From assembly GCA_013115135.1 (NCBI GenBank), contig JABANP010000667.1:1-23565 (forward strand): 23,565 nt of DNA, read 5' to 3'. A model generated the notes under the pieces. The model was not told the DNA's origin and ran no database searches. It was given only the letters and a program-made list of their open reading frames with translations. This document shows positions 9,418 to 18,346 of this stretch, piece after piece. This DNA is from Perkinsus olseni. Lineage: Eukaryota > Perkinsozoa > Perkinsida > Perkinsidae. Position numbers and translations under genes: made by a program. The stretch's first letter is position 1. Each line of letters opens with the position of its first letter.

Positions 9418-9489
9418 AGTCGCTACCCGGATTTGAACCGGGGTTGTCACGGCCACAACGTGACGTCCTAACCACTAGACGATAGCGAC
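9418..9489 (-). tRNA. tRNA-His (GTG), copy 2
   Basis: Identical in the tRNA body to the copy at 5221-5292, with the same GTG anticodon and again a U at the discriminator position. A T4 run (minus strand of 9493-9496) again lies just upstream. Confidence 0.93.
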
Positions 9490-9598
9490 ACGAAAATAGG
9501 CTGAGCTGAACGCTCGATGCGATGGGATACAATGGTTGAGCTCAATCTCTCACTCAAGGGCGGTCTATGGGTTTTGTTGTCCCCTCGACACAACTGAG

Positions 9599-9747
9599 GT
9601 GAAGGCCAAACTTGTCAGAAGACCCACAGGAAGTCTTTCGACGTCTCTCTACGGCAACGATGGCCTTGGTCGACAGCCTCCTGTAGTCAGGCATATATTC
9701 GTTATGGGCCAGGGTGGGGGCCTAAATATGAGCTACGTAGAGCTACC
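9599..9747 (-). ncRNA. Candidate novel ncRNA: invariant spacer block, copy 2
   Basis: Base-for-base identical to 5402-5550 while both flanks differ. Position relative to tRNA-Phe, tRNA-His and the T4 run is also kept. The argument for an RNA gene is the same as for copy 1; gene conversion is the main alternative. Confidence 0.35.
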
Positions 9748-9763
9748 ATAGCCTAAGTGGATA

Positions 9764-9837
9764 TGCCCAGACCCCAGGATCGAACTGAGGACCTCCAGAT
9801 CTTCAGTCTGGCGCTCTCCCAACTGAGCTATCTGGGC
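9764..9837 (-). tRNA. tRNA-Phe (GAA), copy 2, with a one-base insertion
   Basis: Same as copy 1 except for an extra G between the T stem and the 3' acceptor strand (CCCC instead of CCC on the plus strand near 9772-9775), giving 74 nt. The insertion either bulges at the acceptor/T junction or makes a 6-bp T stem with a four-base variable loop. Either would disturb the 12-bp acceptor-T stack, so this copy may be nonfunctional or processed poorly. Confidence 0.85.
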
Positions 9838-10325
9838 TTGCACTTTGGACCGAATGAAAGCTCGCACCACATCCTACAGATATGGGTCAGACCCTTCATA
9901 AAGAATGAAGTATGAGGTCTTCATTCAGCGATGTCAATTCAAGTTGGACTTCTTTCACCTAACCGTCGGTTTTCCCGTTCGATCTCCAATGCCTCCTCTT
10001 GCCGAAGCCGCCTGAAACGAGCTACTTAAGACCTCGAAAAATTTATATCGAGTGTTAGTGAAAACAGCACTCTTGCGGACAACTCGGACGCCAACTCCCA
10101 CAGGCTGTGGTCCACAGCTTTGTGGTGTGTACAGCCGCTGAACCACTAGAATTTACAGTCTCCAGACATCAGTGACGCGTCATAACAGCGCGGTGATAGA
10201 TCAAAGGCACTTCGCGTTGTGTTACAGCAATCCTATGTGGTCAGGATGATGACACAGTGACTCAGAACAGACGGAACATGCTTGAGGTCCTCTACCAGGA
10301 AATTCAACGTTAACCAATGACTCAC
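9838..10325. other. Diverged duplicate of the cassette 1 downstream region
   Basis: No gene. From about 9915 to 10190 it can be aligned by eye to 5925-6210. The following 130 bp have no match to P450 exons 5-9, so the 3' part of the duplicated P450 is missing here. Confidence 0.5.
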
Positions 10326-10519
10326 TGTCTGGATCAAAAAAATTATAGTCGTTCCCAAAGGTGGTTACACATAAGGCATCGAGGGTGCAGAGGGAAAGCC
10401 ATTCTGTGGGACGCCTGACGATACGGCCGTTCTGGCTGAGGGACTTCAACTGACGTACCTGAATATCCGGAGATGGTTGGAAGACGGAGATTGGCAGCCT
10501 ACCAGCTTCAATGCAACTT
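10326..10519 (-). pseudogene. Cytochrome P450 fragment (exon 4, intron 3, tip of exon 3)
   Basis: Holds a 133-bp equivalent of P450 exon 4 (10326-10458), the same 44-nt intron (10459-10502) and about 17 bp of exon 3. The exon-4 frame is intact but differs from the full gene at about seven of 44 residues (for example VWRPTEWLPL is VRRPTEWLSL here). Similarity stops abruptly on both sides; the heme-binding and I-helix exons are absent. Because the intron is retained, it arose by DNA duplication, not retroposition. The donor after exon 4 (A|GTGAGT) is still present. Confidence 0.85.
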
Positions 10520-10556
10520 ATGACACTTTCGGAGGACCGATGGCCGAATGTACGGG

Positions 10557-11025
10557 TCACCTCAAGTCGGGAAGGGGAGGAGGAGGGCAATCACCTGGTG
10601 TGAAGTTGTGCGTGGAACCGTTGAATAGGGTAGTTATCGGACGGGGCCTTCGAACGTAGTGGAAAAATAACAGATCCATACCCCTAGGTGAGCCGAAGCG
10701 ACCATAGAGGTACCCCACAGTATATCGGAATAAAGCGCGATCACTCGCGCCCGGCTTGTCTACAACATAGAAGCCTTCCACGGTGTCATCCACAGGCAGC
10801 AGACGAGAATAAGCCCCGAAACCATTGACCGTCACGGCCAGCTTGACGTTCGGACTCGGCATTCGGACTCGGGCCAGCGTCCAAGGTGACCTCCGCACAG
10901 ATAGTGAAGTTGTTAACTGGGAATAACTTTTTATAGGATCCACTCACAGATTGGTCGGCACTGACCCCAATAGCTACCAACGCCATGAGGGAGATAATGC
11001 TGATAATTTTGGACGAGACCATCAT
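10557..11025 (-). pseudogene. Secreted protein gene broken by a 13-bp tandem duplication
   Basis: From the ATG at 11025 (or 11022) the frame gives a signal peptide (hydrophobic IISIISLMALVAIGVSA, then DQSV) and a mature part containing GSYKKLFPVNNFTICAEV. Near 10872 the frame shifts. The continuation, with VKLAVTVNGFGAYSRLLPVD and GFYVVDKPG, is in another frame and runs to a stop at 10557. The break coincides with a 13-bp duplication (10847-10859 and 10860-10872, one mismatch); 13 is not a multiple of three. I do not know the family; small secreted proteins of this style are common in Perkinsus. A YAG acceptor sits 20 nt upstream of the ATG. A sequencing error could also explain the break. 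Confidence 0.6.
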
Positions 11026-11061
11026 ATGATCCAGGGTAAGTAATCCTGACATGAGAGTCAT

Positions 11062-12530
11062 GAGTCTTCAGTTATGGAGCTTCCGATCTGAAGGAAGTAA
11101 CTTTGTGGCACAGGCTGCCTCGGCGTCGCTCGCTGTGGCAGCGAGTGAGGAGAGGGGCCACGCGCTGACTTGTCGCGAATGCTGGCCACTACTTCAGCGA
11201 AGTGTCGGTGGCTAATATAGCTGATCTGCTAGTGTCTGCTTCATCCATTTGTTACGCTCCGTCTATGTTTATGCGTGGAGAGCAGTCAGGGGAATAGCTC
11301 TTTCATAAGATCCATCTCACAAGCTCCCTTTGGCCTTGTGCTCCACGTATGAGTAAGAAGAACACAACACTGCCGCGCACGCTTGCACTATAGTGACAAC
11401 ATAGTGACGACTATACGTAACAGCCGCCACCGTCGGTGGCCCACCGACTTCAGTACTGCTCAGCTGTTAGACTATCATCGCTGCAATTGCCTTTATTGCT
11501 GCTGCGTATCACTGGTCTCAGATACCCGTCTGATCTCATTCTGCGCCTCGCATTCATGTGCGCGAGTATGCGCTCAAGGCTTTAACCTACGCTAGGCTAG
11601 AACTTACGCTATAGATTGTCATTAACCTACGCTATGCTAGAACTTACGCTATAGATTGTCATTATCAAGTAACTTCTCTCGAGTCCGGTTTTTGCCTTTT
11701 TCGGGCCCCGTCTCAAATAGCCGCACTGTACTGAGTTATTGTGCAGTAGCGGTGGCAGCTCCTAGTTCTTGAAGACCACCCTCTAACTCCCACTCCGACG
11801 TCTTTATAAGAAACTCACTAAGTGAGTTTCGTGGAGTTTCGAATCGAAACTTTCGATGACCGGGAAAGATCTATGGATCGACCACCGATTTGACAGTTGG
11901 AAGTTTCAACCTCTCCGAAAAGTGCTGAAATGAACGCTCCTCAAGATGTGGTAACTAGGTGAAAGGTCTCGCCCGAGTACACAGTATACAGTGCATATGG
12001 GCGAGCCGATAGGCGACAGAGTATTGACACATGAGTGTCCATACGAAGCTGTTGGGGGAGCGTTGAACTAACGTCGGTCTTGCAGGGAGCAATTATAAGC
12101 TTTCGCCGTTAAAACGTTCACATTCTCACGGCCTGCAGCCTCGTGGATCATTCGCCTGCGTAATCAAAAGTGCAATGAGTTCTCCATGAGCTCTCGGAGA
12201 GGGCCTCAAGACCCTTCCCACACGTTGGCATATAGTGGGTAGCCCCAACGGTCTCTGTTAGACTAACAGTGTCAGTGTGGCCATTACTCAAATTACCACA
12301 TTTCCAAGAGAAAATTGAAAGGAACTTCCTCAGAATTTTCGAGATGTAAGTGTCTTCCTATTGCAGAAGAGGGAATCTCGTACCCAACGAGCAGAGTCAA
12401 AAGATTCCATACGACCCGGAGTCGACTCAGGCACGCTGAGCAATCAGGCTCGGCGAAGATTCAACCCTTTCGTAACAAACGCAAGTCGTTCTTACCAACG
12501 CAGAGAGAGTTACAAATCCTACCGACTAAT
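11062..12530. other. Long gene-poor stretch
   Basis: No convincing exon was found on either strand. It holds a 40-bp direct repeat pair (11582-11661) and two adjacent small palindromes (11810-11830 and 11835-11851). The right part, about 12300-12530, is presumably the 3' untranslated region of the thioredoxin gene. Confidence 0.5.
11582..11661. repeat. Two tandem 40-bp repeats
   Basis: Two head-to-tail copies of a 40-bp unit, 11582-11621 and 11622-11661, with one mismatch (GCTAGGCTAG against GCTATGCTAG). A few bases of a third unit follow. Function unknown. Confidence 0.9.
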
Positions 12531-13179
12531 CTACTGATCTTTTTTAGTTTCAGCAGCAGAAGCAGCAGTCGTAGTAGCTTGCTTCACAATTTTCTCCTTT
12601 TCCTCAGCCGACAACAGCTTCGCTCCGTTCTCATTCAACAGAGTCGCGACTCTAGCCTTGTCCCAGCCAGTGATAGTCTCCAGCTCCTGGCCGTCCTTGA
12701 AGAGCTTGAAGGTCGGCATAGACCGCACGGACATGGCCGTGGTGACATCAGTGGCGACGTCAACATTTACCTGAGAATTCCTTCAGCACGACTTTGGATG
12801 GCACTCGCGTACCTTCAGGAACATAACCGTCTTCTCATCGTAGTCGATGCTCATCTGCTGGTACTCGGGAGACGCCCGCTTGCAAGGGCCGCACCAAGTG
12901 GCGAAGAAGTCGACAATGAGAAGCTTCTTGTTCTTCTTAGCTTCCTCCTGACGCTCATTCCACTCCTCCATGTTGGTGACAGTAACCACTTTGCTGCCCG
13001 GAATCTGAAAAACAGCTCAAAAAAAATCATCACTCGTGAAGAGGCACTCGAACCTCGGCCATGTCTCCGCCTTGGAGACTTTTTCTGACTGTCCACACAC
13101 GGAACAGGACGAAGAGAATGAGGAAGATCGTGGAAAAGTTCTTGCTAACCCACTCCTGGATGGCTGTGAAGTCGAACAT
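12531..13179 (-). CDS. Membrane-anchored thioredoxin-domain protein (about 187 aa)
   Basis: Probable disulfide oxidoreductase tethered by an N-terminal membrane segment. Exons: 13179-13048, 13004-12813 and 12770-12531, with introns of 43 nt (or 49 nt if the GTTCGA donor is used) and 42 nt. Residues about 15-27 (STIFLILFVLFRV) form the hydrophobic segment. The thioredoxin fold follows: LLIVDFFATWCGPCK with the CGPC redox pair, VNVDVATD, and the cis-Pro loop SMPTFKLFKDG. The C-terminal tail is Lys/Ala-rich (ATTTAASAAETKKDQ). The start ATG lies in the first unit of a 43-bp tandem repeat, and two upstream repeat units also carry an ATG in other frames. Compartment (ER, mitochondrion or other) cannot be decided. 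Confidence 0.9.
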
Positions 13180-13339
13180 TATAAACAACGTAGCGATTGA
13201 ACTTACACGAGAAGTCAAACATTATAAACAACGTACCAATTGAACTTACACGAGAAGTCGAACATTCTAAACAACGTAGCAATTGAACTTAAACGAGAAG
13301 TCAAACCTTATGAACAACGCAGCAGTTGAACTCCCAAGT
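13168..13339. repeat. Four tandem 43-bp repeats over the thioredoxin start codon
   Basis: Units begin at 13168, 13211, 13254 and 13297; divergence grows away from the gene. On the minus strand each unit reads an AG-ending tract (TCGTGTAAG), about 22 nt of leader, then ATGTTYGACTTC in three of the four. The leader and first codons of the thioredoxin gene were thus multiplied upstream. The ATG of unit 4 is lost (AAGG). Confidence 0.92.
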
Positions 13340-14193
13340 TCGACGTCAACGGCGACCTATTCGTACCCGAGCATCCTTCCACGGGGCAGCTGACCGTATC
13401 CACCGACTAGCCTAGCGTTCCCGGATGGACGTCATGGGAGCTACTGATGGCCTCACTCGAACGTTCGTGGAACTCGTTCAGGTTTCCCCACTACCAACAC
13501 AACAACGAGAGAATAACCACGAAACAGCGCAGGGGCACAAATCTCCAAACCAAGGCGACCGAACGCCAATAACAATGATACCAAAAAAAGAGGAAAAGAA
13601 TAGCAGGGAGGCTCACACAGCCAACCGTCTTGCTGTCACGTACAACCATGGTACAAGATAAGAAAATTATACTGAGAAGATAGGTAGCACTTTTTAACAA
13701 GATGAAACGGGTAGGTACGGCTATAGCGACCCGCCACGGGCTAGCGATCTAGCGCGACTTTGGCACGCTTCCAGGTAGCTTTAGAAGTCCCAAGAGAAGG
13801 TCCGTCGGCGCGGGAGATCTAGATGGCAGAGCTCGACAGCCTGATTCGCCTGGGAGCGGACGACCAGTTCTACAGAGCGCCCGAGGGAGACATTCAACGA
13901 CTCCACAGCCGGTTCCGCAGACACCGTAGCCGAGCGCTCTGAAGAGGGACCATCATCAAGAAAAAAAGGGACAGACTCGACACAAAGATAGTCGACAGTC
14001 ACACCCATCCACAGAGACCCGTCAAGAGCTACCTACCTCGCAGTCCAGTCGACCCGGTACGCAAAGCAGCGAACCGAGGAGAGCCGCAGCCTTCGACCTC
14101 GGGAGTAGCCTTCCGATCGGGAGCTGCGAGGGACTTCACAGAACGGTATCTCAAGAAAGGAAGATGATAGAGAACGAAAGCCCTGGGGAGAGC
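13340..14193. other. 3' region of the F-box/LRR gene, possible extra terminal exon
   Basis: On the minus strand the frame 14008-13781 is open and ends LPRRRTFSWDF; a CCCTCTTCAG acceptor-like site precedes its second half. It could be a terminal exon of the F-box/LRR gene if the stop at 14194 is bypassed by splicing at the overlapping GTAGGC site, but I could not find a phase-consistent join. About 13340-13780 holds nothing I can support. Confidence 0.3.
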
Positions 14194-16848
14194 CTACCCT
14201 AGGACAGAGATATCCGTATACAAAAGGGTGACAGATTGCACTGATGATGGCATCAGTCTGACGATCGATTCCACTAGAAGAGGTCCAGAAGAAGGCATCT
14301 AACAAAGGAATCAGATCACCCAGGTTCGATTCCAGGGGAGTACATTTCTCCTACCCCGAGCTTAGCCTTCCTTATCTCAACGGTGGTCAACTTGCTGAGG
14401 GTTTCCCGGCACACTCGACTCAGTGCTGTAACGTCGTTCGGTGTCACACCACAGCCGCGGGTCAACGTAAGATTCTCCACCGCAGGGCAAAGTCGTAGCA
14501 GAGCCCTTAGATTTTCGGGGCGCAGTGACGATGAGGCTGATGTGTCCACGACAGTCAAACGCTTCACGTTGGACCTGTAAAAACAACTTATCCGAGTCTC
14601 TCGCTTGGGCATGGTTTTCTGATTGCCTTTCGTTCAACATATTATTCACTCCGAAATTCTATTCCGAAATTATTTCTATTCTAATTCGGACCTCGAAGAC
14701 TCTCCAAAAGCCCCCATGTAGAACAATTAATCGTGCGTTGCACGAACGCATAAATCATTCAGCAGATCCTCTACTCTAGAGTCTCCCAAAGCCGTTCTCT
14801 CGGAGAATGGCGGGACCAATTCTCGCCAAGCGAATGAGACTAGCCGACAGAACTAAAAACAATTGCCCTTTCCCTCCTCCCCATGAATTCGAACTACTTC
14901 TCATCCTCCTGACTCGGTCCGAGAACTGCAGACTCCAATGGCCCAGTCAGCCCCAGGGTCTCCAGAAACGGGAACTTGCTGATGAATTCGGCAAGGCGGG
15001 TCGTGCCGGACTGATACTCGAAGTGGAGGTCCGTCACGTTGCTCATAACGTCGAGGTGCTCCACCAAGGAGTCGATGCTGCTATTGCCCTTGCCGGGGAG
15101 CACGAAGGACCAGTTAAACGACAGGGACTTCAAGAAAGGTAAATGAGACAATAGTCGACCCAGAGCTGGACCAAAATCATCCTGAGCGATGCTTATCGAC
15201 GAAGACTTCAGCTCCAGGTTCTCTAGAAGAATGGGCGGATTGGAATCCTGAGGAATACAAAAACTACACATAGTGCACCTATTCTGACACCTCTAGCTAG
15301 ATCATAAAGACTACATACTGCACCTATTCTGACACCTCTAGCTAGATCATAAAGACTACATACTGCACGTATTCTGACACCTCTAGCTAGATCATAAAGA
15401 CTACATACTGCACGTATTCTGACACCTCTAGCTAGATCATAAAGACTACATACTGCACGTATTCTGACACCTCTAGCTAGATCATAAAGACTACATACTG
15501 CACGTATTCTGACACCTCTAGCTAGATCATAAAGACTACATACTGCACGTATTCTGACACCTCTAGCTAGATCATAAAGACTACATACTGCACGTATTCT
15601 GACACCTCTAGCTAGATCATAAAGACTACATACTGCACGTATTCTGACACCTCTAGCTAGATCATAAAGACTACATACTGCACCTATTCTGACACCTCTA
15701 GCTAGATCATAAAGACTACATACTGCACCTATTCTGACACCTCTAGCTAGATCATAAAGACTACATACTGCACCTATTCTGACACCTCTAGCTAGATCAT
15801 AAAGACTACATACTGCACCTATTCTGACACCTCTAGCTAGATCATAAAGACTACATACTGCACCTATTCTGACACCTCTAGCTAGATCATAAAGACTACA
15901 TAGTGCACGTATTCTGACACCTCTAGCTAGATCATAAAGACTACATAGTGCACGTATTCTGACACCTCTAGTTTCCACCACGCAAATTTATTACATCGTG
16001 CAATGCCAAAGACTCCAGCATCTTCGGTGTAGTCAGCCGCGAAGCGTCCAATGAGAGACTTTTCAACCGCGGAAGTACTGAGGGAGGAGCAAGTGTCGGG
16101 CAAGACCACCCGGTTGAGGAGTGCACGAAACGCACGCACTAAAATCGCGAAGGTGAACGGATGCTCCCAAAGTAATACCTTCCTTAATTGGCTTGATGTA
16201 TTCCTCGTTAACAGCACTCCCTTTTACAAAATACTTGAGCTCTTCGAGAGCTTCCAGGCCCACGAAAGACTTCATCGGAGCGTTCCCAACCAACTCTAGC
16301 TTTTTTACGTTGGGCATTCGGCTCGCCATCAGGTCGGCGTCAGTTGCCGCGCCGCAACCCGAGACAACCAGCTCTCTCAGACGAGGTAGTTTGCGCAGTA
16401 GTAGCAGTAGCCGATTGAATTCCTTGTCCAAGTTAATACCAACCAGATGGAGCCGCTCCAAGGCCGGGCAGCAATTGACAACGTACGCTAGGCCAGGCAC
16501 TGTGAGGTTCTTCGAGCTGAGAGTGTTGATATCCAAATATTTTACGTTGGGGCCAATACCGTGGTCACATCCGAAGACGCTCATGAGGGCGGCCAAATTA
16601 CAAACACGAGGTACGGTGGTGACTCGAGCGACCAATGGTAGGACTATCCGTCCCTGCGGGGGTTGCTGTCGGGCACCCAGTCTCACACTGGGGACTATGA
16701 GAGCCCCGTCATGTTGAAGCCAGTGGAGGAACCTCGAGTTGCAAAGTAGAAGTGCTAGGATGTCACGGGGCTCCAGAAAGTCGTAGATGGCAATTGGTGA
16801 GAGGCGATCGATTACACTTTCGAGGCCTTCAGTACCGTCGGTTAACAT
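14194..16848 (-). CDS. F-box/leucine-rich-repeat protein (about 475 aa, five exons)
   Basis: Likely substrate adaptor of an SCF-type ubiquitin ligase. Exons: 16848-16179, 16077-15995, 15247-14898, 14574-14355 and 14298-14194; phase is kept across all four introns (101, 747, 323 and 56 nt). Residues about 10-45 look like a degenerate F-box (YDFLEPRDILALLLCNSRFL). Irregular LRRs follow, such as VKYLDINTLSS, LERLHLVGINL, LRELVVSGCGAATDADL, VKKLELVG, LKSLSLDASRLTT, LENLELKSSS, LKSLSFNW, VKRLTVVDTS and VENLTLTRGCG. The 747-nt second intron carries a 45-bp minisatellite. A YAG acceptor lies 16 nt before the ATG. The final exon (VESIVRLMPSSVQSVTLLY) ends at a TAG overlapping a donor-like GTAGGC, so the C-terminus may be longer. 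The F-box call is less sure than the LRRs. Confidence 0.78.
15273..15971. repeat. 45-bp minisatellite, 15 full units plus a partial
   Basis: Near-identical 45-bp units recur exactly from 15281 to 15956 with two main variant sites (CACCTATT/CACGTATT and TACTGCAC/TAGTGCAC). The C variant occupies units 1-2 and 10-14; the G variant occupies units 3-9 and the last two. The array lies inside intron 2 of the F-box/LRR gene. Because 45 is divisible by three, one minus-strand frame is open throughout (repeating GVRIRAVCSLYDLAR), but it is out of frame with the flanking LRR exons. Confidence 0.97.
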
Positions 16849-17522
16849 TGATTATAAAATTATCCTGAGAACGGCGCTTTTGGAATCGAGTAGAGTTCAG
16901 TTGAGCGGAGCGATGATAAAAGCTCAGGATGGGTTCTAGAGCTCTTCTATACATGCTACCCGGCGAAGGGCACCTGCACTATCAAATTGATCGTGCTGAG
17001 ATATCGATCATATGGGTGCGCGCAGACTGCCACGCCAGAATTTAGCTAATACCTCTTAATTCGAAAATCCGTATAACTTCTGCCGAAGTGTATCGATCGC
17101 GCCAATGATGAAAACACTAGCTGTTTCTAAAGGATTCGCTCTTCGTGAGAGTCTTCCTATGAGGACAACTAAGTCCAGCAGCAGGTAAATCTGAGGCGAT
17201 CAACTTCAATTTTGCACATGGACGATTTACATCGGACGAACCAGCTTGTTGATAGCAGCAAAACTAGGGCAATTCCCAAAATACAAGGGAGAAGTACAAA
17301 ATCCAAGGAAGCGTTTTCAGGGATTCTGTACTTCACCCCAGCAAACTGTTACTACTACCTTTACTGTTTCCGAGCCCATTACTACTATTACTGGTAACTG
17401 TGGATGAAACCGAATTTTTCGATTTGCACTGTCTGAGCTGGGCAAGGACTAGTGTAACTTCTCCGCTTTTTCTGTGGGAAATAATGAAGGACTGCATTCG
17501 GCAACAACAGGTTCGTTTGCTC
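16849..17522. other. Divergent promoter region between F-box/LRR and cytochrome b5 genes
   Basis: No gene seen. The two flanking genes are transcribed away from each other, so both promoters should lie here. CAACAACAG (AG 17509-17510), 12 nt before the cytochrome b5 ATG, is a plausible spliced-leader acceptor. No repeats or RNA genes were recognised. Confidence 0.5.
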
Positions 17523-17820
17523 ATGTCAAATACCCAAACATATCGAGCAACTGAGGTTGCCTCTCACAACTCGGCTACGGACTGCTGGCTTATAATCGCC
17601 GATAAAATCTACGATGTGACGACTTTCCTAGCGGACCATCCAGGAGGGCAGAAGGCCATTTTGCCGCACTGCGGGAAGGACGCTACGGATAAGTTCGATG
17701 TCCTCCATGATCGTCGAGCGATCCGGAAGTGTGCTCCCGAGGCTCAGATCGGAATCCTTCACCCGTAAGACCATTACATGAAGAACTTCTTGCTTCTCTG
17801 TTCTTCTCAGTAGCAACTAA
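17523..17820 (+). CDS. Small cytochrome b5 domain protein (about 83 aa)
   Basis: Soluble heme-b electron carrier. The ATG at 17523 gives MSNTQTYRATEVASHNS and then a standard b5 fold: CWLIIADKIYDVTTFLADHPGG with axial His39, and FDVLHDRRA with the second axial His62. The first exon can end at GTAAGA (17765) and join 17811-17820 after a 46-nt intron, giving a C-terminal HPSN; reading through gives HP and a stop at 17766-17768. Both products are nearly the same. There is no C-terminal membrane anchor, so it is unlike microsomal b5 and closer in shape to b5 modules of fusion enzymes. A longer fusion beyond 17820 was looked for and not found. Confidence 0.88.
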
Positions 17821-18346
17821 TCTCTTCAACTTCGTTTCAACTATCTTCTCTTCGCGATCGTACTTGCGCGTCTTCGCTTGGTGGCTGTGTTTCGTCCGAC
17901 TACCGAATGAAATTACTGAGCCTTGTGTGTTCTGTCCCGCTTATTCTTACTTTCCAAGCTTTGCTCGTCTTCTCAGAGCGGACAGGAAGAACAAGAAGGT
18001 CCGGAAGGTTGCTCAGAGCCGCATGCTACGGTTTTTAATGGGCTACCCGTCCCTTCGTCCAGGCGATCGATAGCGAACCTACGTCATTTTGCATGGTTTA
18101 TTCCCTACTTGCGATGCTCCGACGTTTCTGCATTCTTCGTGGCTTTGTGTCAGTCTCGACCGTGCTGTGAATAACAAGGTCGATACGCCCTCGGCTGCTT
18201 GAACAACCCTCGCTGTTGAACTAACAACTAGTGAGTCCACGCTAAATCCACGCTAGAGAACTTGCAAGGCCAATATACGAGGAACTGTGAGTGAATGATG
18301 TGGCTAATGATGAGATACCCGAGCTGCTTTCCAAGGAGCCTCTTTC
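17821..18346. other. Intergenic region, no gene seen
   Basis: This is the 3' flank of the cytochrome b5 gene and the leader of the next gene. Open frames here are short and lack coding character. CCAAG at 18331-18335 lies 11 nt before the next candidate ATG. Confidence 0.45.

Noticed and set aside
8966..9532. Minus-strand open frame of 188 codons
   Set aside because: It reads straight through tRNA-His copy 2 and the palindrome, so it is not a protein gene.
10222..10590. 122-codon minus-strand frame as an intact small P450-related protein
   Set aside because: The frame only stays open by reading through the 44-nt intron that is spliced in the full P450; similarity to P450 ends on both sides.
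12315..13088. Plus-strand open frame of 257 codons
   Set aside because: It lies antisense to the thioredoxin exons, which have clear motifs and splice sites; its openness is a by-product of the real gene.
14318..14345. B-box-like GGTTCGATTCC, possible tRNA
   Set aside because: The flanking bases do not form a T stem, there is no A-box or acceptor pairing, and it lies in a 56-nt intron of the F-box/LRR gene.
15223..15981. 252-codon frame made of 15-residue repeats, as a separate repeat protein gene
   Set aside because: No ATG; out of frame with both flanking LRR exons; good splice sites remove it as intron 2. Kept only as a finding about the minisatellite.
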